From the NCBI RefSeq assembly GCF_026914185.1, contig NC_070567.1:5916001-5980000 (forward strand): a stretch of DNA of 64,000 bases, in the 5' to 3' direction. Position numbers and translations under genes: made by a program. Below, piece by piece: positions 12,364-22,142 of this stretch. Position 1 is the first letter of the stretch, and every line of letters begins with the position of its first letter. The notes beneath the pieces were generated by a model. That model made no database searches, was not told where the DNA came from, and was given only the letters and a program-made list of their open reading frames with translations. This stretch comes from Puccinia triticina (lineage: Eukaryota; Basidiomycota; Pucciniomycetes; Pucciniales; Pucciniaceae).

Positions 12364-15300
12364 TCAATCCACTGTCACCACAGGAGCCTTCATTCTCGAC
12401 TTGATCTTGTTCTTGCGCTTTTCTAAGTACTCGTGAAGAGCAAGAGGTGGAATCTTGTCGTTCTTTGAGTAGAACGACAAGGCCATGCCTCGACCTACCG
12501 ATTTTGGATGGAGGTTGTGTCTCCTGGCAGAGACATACTCCCGGCCAAAATTGAAGGTACGCTCCACATCAACTGTTGTCGCTATTAATCAATCAAGATC
12601 ACATTCAGGAAACCATAAAATGATGAGATACTTGAGGAAAATCTCACCTACCTGGGCAAGACAAGACGTCGAGGGCCATTTGTAACAGCCCATGATGTGT
12701 ATTTCCACTGCGTTTCTGCTCCGCCCACCAAGTGAGACCGTTAAGTGGTTCGCCGTCTTCCAAAAAGAGCCCACCGCTGAGCCATATATCCACGGGGTCC
12801 GACGAAGCTTCGGCTGATCTTGCTAATGCGGCCGCCCCGAGCCCTGCCAAAACGCCAGATGGCTGTAGGAAGATTAAGTCAGACAAGGACAAAGAATCTA
12901 GAGGAGAGCTTTGAGTTACCTTTGGGGATCCTTTTTTGGCTGGTTTTGGCGCTGCGGTAGGTTGTCTTGGCTTATACCAGGTATTATACATGTCCCGAGT
13001 GAGATTTATTGCCTCGTCGATCCAGGACTGAGGCCACTTAGCTAGCTTAAAGTATTCATCTTTAAAAGATGGATGCAGCACTTCAAGTTTAGAAAAACAA
13101 TTGAATTCATTAGAAACATTTATCATGAAATAGAAATGGGCTTGATGAAAAGACTCACCCATGGCTATCCTGTAAATCGGTGAGCAGTCAGTAAGAGAGT
13201 AATACTTGTTTGTGATTGCAAGGCCCGATCGGCAGGCGTTTCTTAAAGCAGGAGGGTAGTGTCCATCTGTATTTGCAATCACTGTCGACAGATTTGCTGT
13301 TATTTGATCGATCATCACAACCACCTGAGCCACGCGAGCTGATCCTGTTTTCGATATTTCCAGTGTAATTTCGTAGAAAGGTTTGAGGAGCTGGACCAGG
13401 TTGGCTGCCAAGTCAAGGTCCTCTTGGGTCACATGAAGGTTGCGCGGCGTCCCGAACTGCTTATCGCGCTGCCATATGATGCTGGTATGAACAAGATGTC
13501 AGGTTTGATGACCCGCAGAGTGTTAACGATTCAATTGTACTTACAGGGCATCCTCACATCGGACGATGCTCTTAATTTGCATGTAGGTGGAGTTCCAGCG
13601 TGTTGGGACGTCACGCTCGATGCTGTGCGGTTTTTCGACTTGGTTTTCTTTGCAAACCTCGACGAACTTCGCTTTGGAGTTTGGAGACTTCTTGAGCTTG
13701 TTTGCAATCCCTCGGAACTGTAGGGAACCGTTGGGTCATTGTTAACTAACAGAAGATAATGTAACGATCATGTGAGACTGAGTGAAACAAACTTGCCTTT
13801 GCAAGGGTTCGGCGACACATTTCCGAACTATAAGTATCTCCTGGTCCTTCCTCTTCGAGGTCTTCCAGATCAGCCAAAGTGAGCTCATCTTCGTCAGCGA
13901 GCTCACCATCGATTTCTGCAGGTTCATCGGCGGTATCAATTTCTGATGGTTGATTGCTTCGGATAGAATCCGCTTCATCATCTGATTCACGTTGGTCAGG
14001 ATCTTTGAAGCTGTAGATGCAATTATCACATATCAGCTAGTTTGAACACCAAAATACTGAGAGTGTCAGTTATCGGCATACTTATCAATAAGATCACATG
14101 CTTCCTCTTCTTCATCCGAATCCTCAAACTCGGCAGCCCCTGAGGTCGTTTTTTTGACACGTGCAAACGGTCGAAGTATGGCCTTGACGATAAGATTTAG
14201 GATATGTGCAAAGCACCGTATCCACTGCGTCTCCCCTTGGAAACGCTTCCAATTGAGTTTAGCCAACTCACCAATCATTGTCTTGTTATTTGCCGCGTTG
14301 TCAGAGACGATACCAAAGATCTAAAGAGAGGAAGAGAGCAAAGAGCAGGGTTAGAGGGAAGTGAAATCAAGCCAGAATATGAAAAGACAATTCTCACCCG
14401 ATTGGTCAAGCCAAACTTCTCAACGATATACTGGACCATTCGAGCCAAGTATTCACCGGTGTGCCGCTCTTTAAGCTGAACGAAGTCGAGCGGGGATGCT
14501 TCTAATCCAACATTACCGGCACTATCTTCGGAAAGGCGGTATATCACCGTGCCAATGATGTCATAACCATTGGGAGTCTGCCATGCATCCACTCCTAAGT
14601 ACAGCGCCCCCTCATGGTGCTGAATATCTCAAGCAATAGTCAATCAAAAAGGAAATCAAACAAAATGAAATATGGGCGCACCTTCAATTCCATACATAAC
14701 CTTTCCTGAACCGCTAAGTATAACATGTGGACGGCCTTGGCGACCGTATTTCGACTTGGTAGATACTTGAGGATTGTCGGATGTAGAAAATTCTTGAGGC
14801 TTCTATCTTCCAAGGCCAAGAACGGCTTGGCACCCTCGGCGCACCAGATGGCACATCTTTGTGTAACCTAAAGAGAGTGAGAGTCAACAGACGATTCAGT
14901 TGAATGAAAATATGATCTTCTACTAATCAAAAAACACCCACCTCCCGTGGGTCAATGTCTCCCGTGCCGGATATGCCAACCGATGCCAGTGTCTTGTTAC
15001 TTGAAGGTATTTTCTGCTTCCTCAGACATCGGCCTGCATGCGTGAGGAGATTGCTGCACGATGATTCGTATGTTGGTCGATTGATAGTCTTACAACATCT
15101 GAAAGGTGCAAGTCTTTGATTAGTTTTCATCCATTGATAGAAATAGCATGTCGTGGCTACGGGCGTTGGAGGCGACTGGTTTGAGCTCAGTTGACAGAGA
15201 TGGGGTGGTTGAAGGCAGCCGAGAACCACACGAGCCCCTTTAGTGCCCTGATGGTCGTCAGCCTTAAGCCGTGCGAGCGATCAGGGTACATACTGGGGGA

Positions 15301-15715
15301 CAAGGGGTGCTCGGAGATTGATGATGGGTTTGCGGTCGGTGATGGTTGGTCTCGCGAAATAGCAGAAAATAAACTCACATCTTACACTTCCATGCGATCA
15401 TGCGGCGTTTGAATTTATCAAGCTGATCGGAAAGTGTCGGTGTCTCATAGGAAGCATAAGCTGAACTGACTTGGTTGCGTGCGAGCCTCTGTGCATGATC
15501 TACATGCAAAAGGGTTAGCTGGAGGAGCGATGAATGACTAGAATATTCTTGAAGTACTTACGAAGGCGCTGCTCGTCGGTTGAATCGGTTGCCATAGGGG
15601 TGGATGATTCTCCATTGTCACGTTCATCTTGTGACTCCACGGTGGTTCGATTGGCCTTGTGTTCTGGTGATGGTGATGGTGGAATGATCGATCGGGGGCG
15701 CTTGCGTCGGTTCAT
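12364..15715 (-). CDS. hAT-family transposase, 12 exons, 789 residues
   Basis: Cut-and-paste transposase of the surrounding element. The exons are 15715-15562, 15499-15379, 15098-14942, 14867-14682, 14619-14398, 14320-14082, 14010-13797, 13717-13545, 13481-13159, 13080-12920, 12862-12652 and 12572-12364. All phases agree and the total is divisible by three. Exons 2-3 encode a BED-type zinc finger (WKCKICCK and later HAGRC). Further on come GVDAW and VSDNAANNK with the first two catalytic Asp residues, then CFAHILNL and VPTRWNST, all hAT hallmarks. The last exons give the dimerisation region with VERTFNFGREYVS. The intron between 13797 and 13717 begins GC rather than GT. No stop or frameshift is visible, so the enzyme could be active. 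Confidence 0.93.
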
Positions 15716-15895
15716 GATGTGGTGGTAGGATGATATGGTCCGGATCGGAGGATATAGTTGGGGTGGGAGGACATATAGGGGAGCAGGGGTCGGGGAACGG
15801 GGCCAAGGGGCGGGCGGGGTGCGGGGCCAAGAGTACAGAGGCTGGGTCAAAGATTGTGTGTTGTGCAGCTGCGGCGCAAAGACTCTGGGATGAGC

Positions 15896-16034
15896 GGATA
15901 ACCGACGGAATACCCGGGTATCCTCTGGTTTTTACCAGCAAACCAGACATCCGCATCCGCATCCGCATCCCCTGGCGGGTATCCGCCAGCCTTGGCGGAT
16001 ACCCGCCAGAGGATAGCGGATACCCGCAACGGGT
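15896..16034. repeat. hAT subterminal repeats, right end
   Basis: Counterpart of the left array: GGATACCCGC, GGCGGGTATCCGCC and ATCCGCATCCGCATCC motifs just inside the right terminus of the element. Confidence 0.65.
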
Positions 16035-16186
16035 TCGAAGTCAACATCTCTATATTGGGACCACTGGTCAAACTCAATGGGTCAGATTCAAAAATCATTT
16101 GAATATCCTTGGGTGGGGAACCCTGAGGATGGCACTCAAACATCCTCCAAATACATGGCAGTTGCACATATTAAAGTTTTGGTTGG

Positions 16187-17536
16187 CAATTTGACGTGAG
16201 GAGCCAAGTATCAGTCGGCTTGACTGGTCAGCTACCAGCCCCTGCGTCAGCCGTCAAATTGACAGCCAAATAGCCAGCCCACCCGCCAGCACTTGACTTC
16301 AGGCAACTTAATTTTAACTTCTGTTAGCTTGCCTGGGTTGATTTGCCAATAGCCCTAACCCAAGAGGGCAGATTATAAAATTCTACCAAGGCCGCTCATT
16401 GGAGGGACACGTCACCCTCGGCTCCCACTCTTTTTTTCAAAGTCCGCTCATCGGAGAACAGCGGAGGACACATATTCATTCTCCACACCTCCAGCCTCAT
16501 CCTTTTGCAAAAACAAGAACTCATCACTGGCTGGAATATCACACATCCACCTCTCACGACTGCCAATGATTATCTGGTCACCTCTATCCTTTCAGCCGGA
16601 ACGTTTACAGGTGCACTGTTAGTGTACCCCTTTGGAGACCGCCGTACGTATCCAGACTCCCTCAGTACATGTTACATCCAAGCTCACTCTGCCACCCATC
16701 CCCCGTGACAGTTGGCCGCAGATGGGGTGTCATTGTTGCCTGCGCCGTCTTCTGTGTCGGTGTGGCCCTGCAAACCGCTTCCACCTCTGTCCCCGTCTTT
16801 GCCGTTGGCCGTGTGTTTGCCGGTCTGGGCTTCGGAATGGTGTCTTGTCTGGTCCCCAGGTACCAGTCTGAATGTGCCCCGTTTGTCCTTTCTTCTTTGC
16901 CTTCTCATCCATGCCCTGACTGACTCACTTGCAATCCCCTCCTGCCACAGGAAATGGATCCGTGGTGCTGTCGTGGCCTGTTATCAATGGGCCATCACCA
17001 TTGGTCTCTTGGTCGCTGCCGTCGTCGTCAACGCTACTCAGAACTTTTCAGATGCCAGCTCGTACCGCATCCCCATCAATCCAAATCATCGCCTGGATGG
17101 CTGGGCGGGCTTTGGTAGACTGCTGGAGTCTCTCGGTCGGAAGCCGTTTTTTGCCGGCAATTGTCTCCCTCATATCAGGACCAATAACAACTGCCTCTCT
17201 TCCTTCTGTTTGATTAAAACTTGTACACAAAAACCATAAAGAAAAAGAAAAAAAATGCAAGTGCCTTGTGAGTTGACCTGAGGGTGTCCCAAAAAACAAA
17301 CTGAGGTTTTGCGGGGGAAGTGGCAGGCTGATCAGCAGTTGTTTGCTGTCAGACGGTGGAAAAATGTGCCTGGGCTGGGGGTTGACGTCAAGTTGCTGCT
17401 TGGGTCGGCGGGCCAGAAGTTTTGCCAGCTGTTTTCCCAGCTTCTCTCTGGTGGGCGGGCTGACAATTTGACGGCTGACGCGGGGGCTGTTTTTTGCCGG
17501 TCAACAATGGCTGAGGGGGGACCGTCAATTTGACGG
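16187..17536. mobile_element. Candidate gene-capturing inverted-repeat element
   Basis: Inverted repeats enclose a transporter gene fragment. The left arm core at 16237-16267 and the reverse complement of the right arm core at 17458-17488 match at 29 of 31 positions, both containing GCGTCAGCCGTCAAATTG. Further similarity (GCCCACC.CCAG) lies inside. A CAATTTGACG motif sits outside each core (about 16187 and 17524). The exact ends and target duplication are not resolved, so the span is approximate. The arrangement resembles Pack-type elements that carry host gene pieces. Confidence 0.45.
16520..17075 (+). pseudogene. Sugar-transporter (MFS) gene fragment
   Basis: Three exon-like blocks encode part of a fungal hexose or quinate permease. 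The first reads YLVTSILSAGTFTGALLVYP; the second contains GRRWGVIVACAVF and VGRVFAGLGFGMVSCLVP; the third contains KWIRGAVVACYQWAITIGLL. These match transmembrane helices 2 to 5 or so of the sugar-porter family. GT-AG intron sequence remains between blocks, so the copy came from genomic DNA, not from mRNA. The frame is lost soon after SYRIPI, and both the start and the remaining eight or so helices are missing. Confidence 0.75.
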
Positions 17537-18217
17537 CCGAACTTGCGGCTCTTTTGACCGCGCTATGCAACCGCCGTGTACCCTTCAAAAGACATTCGGC
17601 GGAGCTAGTTTCTCCACCAAAGGCCTTTCAAAGGGCAATCAGAGTTGAACTCCAAAGAGATGATCCGGTGAAACCCACTGGTTGGGCGGGTTTTTCTTGG
17701 ATAAATTCATACTTTCAAAATTCATCCAAAGTTTTTCCCAAAAATTGGGAAAATTTTTGGATGACTTTTGAAAGCTACTCAAACGAGGGCACTTCAATGG
17801 TTTTTTGAATGTAGCCGCTCCCTTTGAAGGTCTCCCAAAGGAAAACTTTAAAAGTGCATCTGGGGTGTATTTGAGGGGGGACACTGTCCCGCCGGGACCC
17901 TCCGAAGGAGGGACTTACACCCAATGTCCAAGTTTGGGCTGACAGAATCAGAACTATGTCTTTTTTCAAACGTTTCTGGCTTCACCCTTTCCCATTGGGC
18001 AGCAAAGGTTTGGGGGAACAAAAGATTCCCAAGATCAAGGAGAATCTCTCCAAATTTTTCTGAATTTTTTGAGGCCTTCAGAACCCTCAGATCCATCTTT
18101 TGTGACTATCTGTGGTCCGCTTCATCCTATATTACAAAGTTCCAAACTTAACAAAGTCCCTCAAGACTTCGGGCCCCCGGGGGGTAGGCTGAACTCGCGA
18201 AGCAAGCCTCTGTCAGG
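17537..18217. other. Intergenic, with a long hairpin at 17712-17774
   Basis: No gene recognised. A 63-bp imperfect palindrome at 17712-17774 starts CTTTCAAAATTCATCCAAAG and its complement follows, pairing about 27 of 30 positions. The sequence near 17906 (GGAGGGACTTACACC) recurs at 27671, suggesting a shared small repeat. Confidence 0.4.
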
Positions 18218-18509
18218 TCAGGATGCAAGTGGGTCGGGTTGACCTGACAGAGACCCGAGACCCGTTGGGTCTTGGGTTGGGTTTGGGTAGCCTAATAGTC
18301 ATAAACTCCATTTCCGACCCAACCCGGCAAGACCCGATTGTTAATTGGGTTCGGGTTTGGACGGGCAAATTCCTTTTTGGGTTGGCCCGATGACCCAACC
18401 CTGACCCAATTAATTCCAATGTAATCAGGATATCAGATATCCCCTCACCCATCCAACATTGGCATCCACCAGCCCAGCCCCATCCTACGTTCCGACTCCT
18501 ACCCCAACA

Positions 18510-18641
18510 ATGCGACGGTCCAAGAGAAAACAACCCGCGGCCGTGATTCCCAGTTCGTCTGACGAAGCAGATTATGACTCCAATGACATCGATTGCATTG
18601 GAGTCGGCATTCTCCACAGGCGGAAGAGTACTCAGCAGTAA
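18510..18641 (+). pseudogene. N-terminal remnant of a hAT-type transposase gene
   Basis: A 43-codon frame beginning MRRSKRKQPAAVIPSSSDEA inside the deleted hAT element. It resembles in character the start of the complete hAT transposase of this window, which opens MNRRKRPRSIIPPSPSPE. No further transposase exon follows before the Gypsy LTR or after it. Confidence 0.35.
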
Positions 18642-18688
18642 TCAAACACAATTACAACCGACCACTCTTGAAGCACTTGTATGCGCGC

Positions 18689-19479
18689 TGTGGTGACCAT
18701 ACTCGTGGCGCCGCCGGCGCGCAGGATATCCGGCGGGACTTCAAGCTCAGCAAGACTTCAAGTTTCCAGCCCTCAAGGCTTCCTCAAGGCTTCCTCAAGG
18801 CGTTTCAGGTTTTCTTTTTCTTGCTTTTCTTTTGTTCTTTTCTTTTTTTTTCATGCTTCTGTTTTCCTGCCAGTTTCTTTTCATCATGTTTGGTTATTTT
18901 CTTCTTTCATATTGCGCGCGTTGGATGGTTAGAGTGTGGTGGGTTGGTTTTCTTTTCTTTTTTCCTTAGCCTCCTAGTTGTTGTCTTTTCCTTTTCAGTT
19001 GTGGCGCGCGCATAGGCGCGCGGGTGGTTGTGATGACCTGTCACAAGATTGTCATCATCCCTGAAGTTTAAGTTCTTCGGAGCTTAGGCGGAAGGGACGG
19101 CATGAGACTTCGTCTGAACCCAAAATTTTGTCAGATCATCTCGTCACCTCGAATCTAAAAGCTTATTGATCCCAGTCAAGATATACTCGCGGAGCTTCTG
19201 AGTTATTCCTCTCAGCCCCGCGTCGATCCTCTTCCAGATTCCCCTCTTTAAGATCACTGTTCCCCGGCCCAGTTCGCCGGCTTTTCCCAGATTCTCAACA
19301 AACAAACCACCGCCGACGGGAATCTACCTCCTGTCGTCTCAAACCAAAATCCCCCCCCCCCCCAACTTCCGCTATCACTCGAATCCAAGAATCTCCCCCG
19401 GACCACCGCGAAGGCAGCGCAAGAGCGCAACATCCCTTCCAGTAACTGCCGACGGCCCAGCACCGGTCGGAGTTCCACA
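18689..19479 (+). repeat. 5' LTR of the Gypsy element
   Basis: Begins TGTGGTGACC and ends GTTCCACA, the usual TG...CA. It contains a long T/C-rich tract and 13 consecutive C at about 19351-19363. Confidence 0.95.
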
Positions 19480-19481
19480 TT

Positions 19482-19558
19482 TGGTCCCCCGAGCCGGGAT
19501 CGAACCAGCGACCTCAAGATTTACAGTCTCGCCTTACGGATTTCGAGACGATCGGCGG
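19482..19558 (-). other. Primer-binding site embedded in an antisense tRNA-Tyr-like copy
   Basis: Directly after the 5' LTR. The reverse complement of this 77-nt segment ends CGGGGGACCA and folds like a tRNA. It has a 7-nt acceptor strand pairing at 6 of 7 positions, a T arm with TTCGATC loop, a 5-bp anticodon stem CGAGA/TCTTG and a 7-nt loop CTGTAAA with anticodon GUA (Tyr). The D arm is poor. A Gypsy primer site normally needs only about 18 nt of complementarity. The CCA end is present and no intron follows the anticodon, as if a mature tRNA had been copied. Confidence 0.7.
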
Positions 19559-19698
19559 TTGAGGCGCTTTCCCTCTGGGATCCTTTCTTTTAATCAATTT
19601 CTTTCCCTTCCCAGATCTCCTTTCCCTTCTTGCCGGCCACGGACGACTGTTTTCTTCTGTTGTCGACGGTGTTTGGCGTACTTGTTTCGCGGAGGTTA

Positions 19699-19790
19699 GG
19701 AGAGATAAAAGTAAGTTCTCTCCATTAGTGCACCTCCGAGGGTCTTCGCTACACGTTTCGAAAGCATTACACTTGCCACGCAAGTGAGCC
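19699..19790 (+). repeat. Hairpin module, copy 1 (before gag)
   Basis: First of five related segments in the Gypsy element. Common plan: GGAGAG-type stem, loop with AAGTAAGT, complementary CTCTCC, then TGCACCTCCG, a variable middle, and a second small hairpin CAC-N-GTG ending GTGAGCC. Stem bases differ between copies but stay paired in most. Confidence 0.7.
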
Positions 19791-19848
19791 GCACCGGACC
19801 CTTCCTCTGCTTTTCTTCGTCAGTATTTTGGCCTCTCCTCCTAGCGCG

Positions 19849-21969
19849 ATGGCCGACGCATCTGCAGCAACATCCAGCGTTCGGATGGTGAAGATCAAGC
19901 CTCAGGACAAGACGCTGGGGTTCGACGGAACCAACGTCGAGCGGTTTTTGATGGAGTATCAGTTGGCTGCCAAGCTGGATGGCGCATCCGAAGCCGATAT
20001 GGCCCAGCAAATCCGGTTCTTTGTTCGCAACGACGCAGTCAAGGACGTTCTCGAGACACTGGACGGTTTCGAACCACCAGTTTGGGCCACCCTGAAAGCT
20101 GCTATGATTGCGTATTGGGGAAAAGTGGATACTGCAAGATTTACGACGCGGGATTTGGAATCTTTGGTCCAAGAATGGATGGATAAAGGCGGCGTCGCGA
20201 CGGTGGGCCAGTATCAGGCTTTTCGGCGAGTGTGGGACCCGATCCAGTCATATCTTCTTCGCAAAGCTCACATCGACTCTGTTGAGGAATTGCGGACTTG
20301 GTACTACAAGTCATTCTCGGCGGGTGTCCAGGAGCGTATCAGAGATCAGCTCATCAGATCAAAAGAGATGATCACCACCTTGGACAATCGGTTCAAACTG
20401 CCTGCTTTCGAGGTTCTCAAAGTGGCCGTCGACGAGGTGATGAGGACTCAAACGGCCCTCACCTTTGAAGATTCTAGATCAGCCGCTCCAGTTGTCGACT
20501 CTACTTTCAAGAATTTGAACGAGATCATGCAGAAGATGGAAGCGGACAGGAAACCCAAGCCAGTGGACTCAGCGTCGAAGGCTCCAGCCACCGTGGACGA
20601 CCTCTCGCGTATGCTTCAGTCGTTTGAACAAAGGATCAAGAAAGAACTGGCGGCTCCTCAATCATCCTCTGTTCCGCCCAGGCCTCGCGGACCTCTAGTG
20701 TGCTATTACTGTCATAGGGAGGGCCACGGTACTGCCCGCTGTTTCGAGCTCAAGAAAGATAAGGAGGAGAAGTTGGTCGAGCAAAAAGGAACCAACTTTT
20801 TCCTCCCAAATGGCGCTCTTATTCCTTTTGATGCGTCACAACCGATTCGGCACGTGGTTGCTTCTTTCCAACCGCAGGCCAGCTCAGCGACTACGGAATA
20901 TCGAGCAGCTTGCGGGTCTTTGGACCCATGGTACCCCCCGGCTGTGTCTTCCCAATCTTTTTCTGGCTCTTATCAATCGGATCCGGCGCGCAAGAAGCAC
21001 GAAGCGCCTAAACCTTATAAGGCCCCGGCAGTCCCAGCTTCTGCCGCTAAGAAGTTCCCAAAGAAAGCCCCTTCTCCTAGTTCCGGATCAGAAGCTGAAG
21101 ATATGGACGCTGAGCCCGAGCTTTTTGAGCGTTCACCGGCCGGCCCGCCCCAGCCGTCAGTTCCGGTCGAAACCGGTCCTTCTTCTGCTCCCTCTAAATC
21201 GGATTCAGGCCCATCTAGAGTCAGGTTCGAGAGAGGGATCGCCAAGGATCACCCTAAAGCAGTCGAAGGCATGCTGCAGAAGATTTCTGACCTCCCGTTG
21301 ACGGTTACGGTTGCAGAGTTATGTGCCGTCGCGCCAGCCATCGCCGATGGGATGAAACGGTGGGTCTCGAAGCGCCGGGTAGAAGTCAACGCCGAGGAGC
21401 TGAAGGTCCACTCCGGGACGCTTTTGGAGGAGTCCCCGCCTCAAGAGGAAGAGAATCGACTGTATTCTTGCCCATTGGGGTATTTACCCTGCTTGCTCGG
21501 AGAAGATGAAGGCAATGCGGCCCCTTTAGTGGATTCCGGATCTCAACTGAACTTGATCTCGGATGCGAAGGCATCAAAGCTCAATCTAAGCCCCCGCGTC
21601 AACTTCAGCTCAGCAGTGTATGGCATCGGGAATCAGGCTTGTGAATTGGTTGGCGTCGCCGAAGACGTCCCCATTAGGATCGGGAAGTCAATAGTGGGCA
21701 CCTGCCACTTTTGGATCACGCGCATGGACGGGCCCATCATTCTGGGAAGGCCTTTTCTCATGGATTTCGACGTCACACTCGCCTTCTCTGGTCAGACGGG
21801 CGAGAAGATCCTCATTCCGGACGCCAATGGTCGGAGAATCGAGATTACTCTTTGTTCTGTGGATTCGGGACGCTGGGAGCGTGATTTCCCGGGAGGCGGT
21901 CGCAAGGCGATCCTGACGCGCAAAGGGAAAGCGCGCGACGACCCCGTTGAAGGTCGTCATTTTTTGTAG
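19849..21969 (+). CDS. Gag-protease polyprotein of the Gypsy element
   Basis: 706 residues from the first ATG of the frame (MADASAATSSVRMVKI). The N-terminal 170 residues resemble a retrotransposon Gag capsid region. A CCHC zinc knuckle, CYYCHREGHGTARC, lies at about residues 285-298 and binds element RNA. A proline- and serine-rich linker follows. The C-terminal part is a retropepsin-like aspartic protease with VDSGSQ at about residue 561 and the ILGRPFL motif further on. The frame ends at 21969; the pol frame starts about 170 bp later in another reading frame. No disruption seen. Confidence 0.92.
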   Translation: MADASAATSSVRMVKIKPQDKTLGFDGTNVERFLMEYQLAAKLDGASEADMAQQIRFFVRNDAVKDVLETLDGFEPPVWATLKAAMIAYWGKVDTARFTTRDLESLVQEWMDKGGVATVGQYQAFRRVWDPIQSYLLRKAHIDSVEELRTWYYKSFSAGVQERIRDQLIRSKEMITTLDNRFKLPAFEVLKVAVDEVMRTQTALTFEDSRSAAPVVDSTFKNLNEIMQKMEADRKPKPVDSASKAPATVDDLSRMLQSFEQRIKKELAAPQSSSVPPRPRGPLVCYYCHREGHGTARCFELKKDKEEKLVEQKGTNFFLPNGALIPFDASQPIRHVVASFQPQASSATTEYRAACGSLDPWYPPAVSSQSFSGSYQSDPARKKHEAPKPYKAPAVPASAAKKFPKKAPSPSSGSEAEDMDAEPELFERSPAGPPQPSVPVETGPSSAPSKSDSGPSRVRFERGIAKDHPKAVEGMLQKISDLPLTVTVAELCAVAPAIADGMKRWVSKRRVEVNAEELKVHSGTLLEESPPQEEENRLYSCPLGYLPCLLGEDEGNAAPLVDSGSQLNLISDAKASKLNLSPRVNFSSAVYGIGNQACELVGVAEDVPIRIGKSIVGTCHFWITRMDGPIILGRPFLMDFDVTLAFSGQTGEKILIPDANGRRIEITLCSVDSGRWERDFPGGGRKAILTRKGKARDDPVEGRHFL

Positions 21970-22142
21970 ATCAGGTTGACTCGGGAAGCGGCAGACTTAA
22001 TGTAGAGTCTCGCAGTCTCGCCGCTGGGTCAACTTTTAATCAAGAGTCTCATGGGCGCTATTCTTCGTTTTCTTCTGGTATCCATCAAAACAATAAAGCT
22101 AAAAAACATCCCAAAATCCAATTAAATCTTAGAAATATTCTC

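Larger units (their letters stand above)
12101..16052 (-). mobile_element. Complete hAT transposon
   Basis: A 3952-bp element with an exact 8-bp target duplication TATTGGGA at 12093-12100 and 16053-16060. Terminal inverted repeats begin TAGAGATGTTGACTT on both ends. Subterminal GGATACCCGC-type repeats lie inside both ends. The single gene on the minus strand encodes a full transposase. The perfect duplication and unbroken exons suggest a recent insertion that may still be mobile. Confidence 0.92.

Noticed and set aside
13060..13160. Continuous frame through the hAT transposase that would remove intron 9
   Set aside because: Splicing GTGAGT...GAAG gives the hAT-conserved junction (IAM then VLHPSFKDEYF). 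The intron happens to have a length divisible by three and no stop, so the read-through is not preferred.
19481..19699. Open frame starting MVPRAGIEPATSRFTVSPY
   Set aside because: The peptide is simply the translation of the antisense tRNA-like primer-site region, so it is not treated as a gene.
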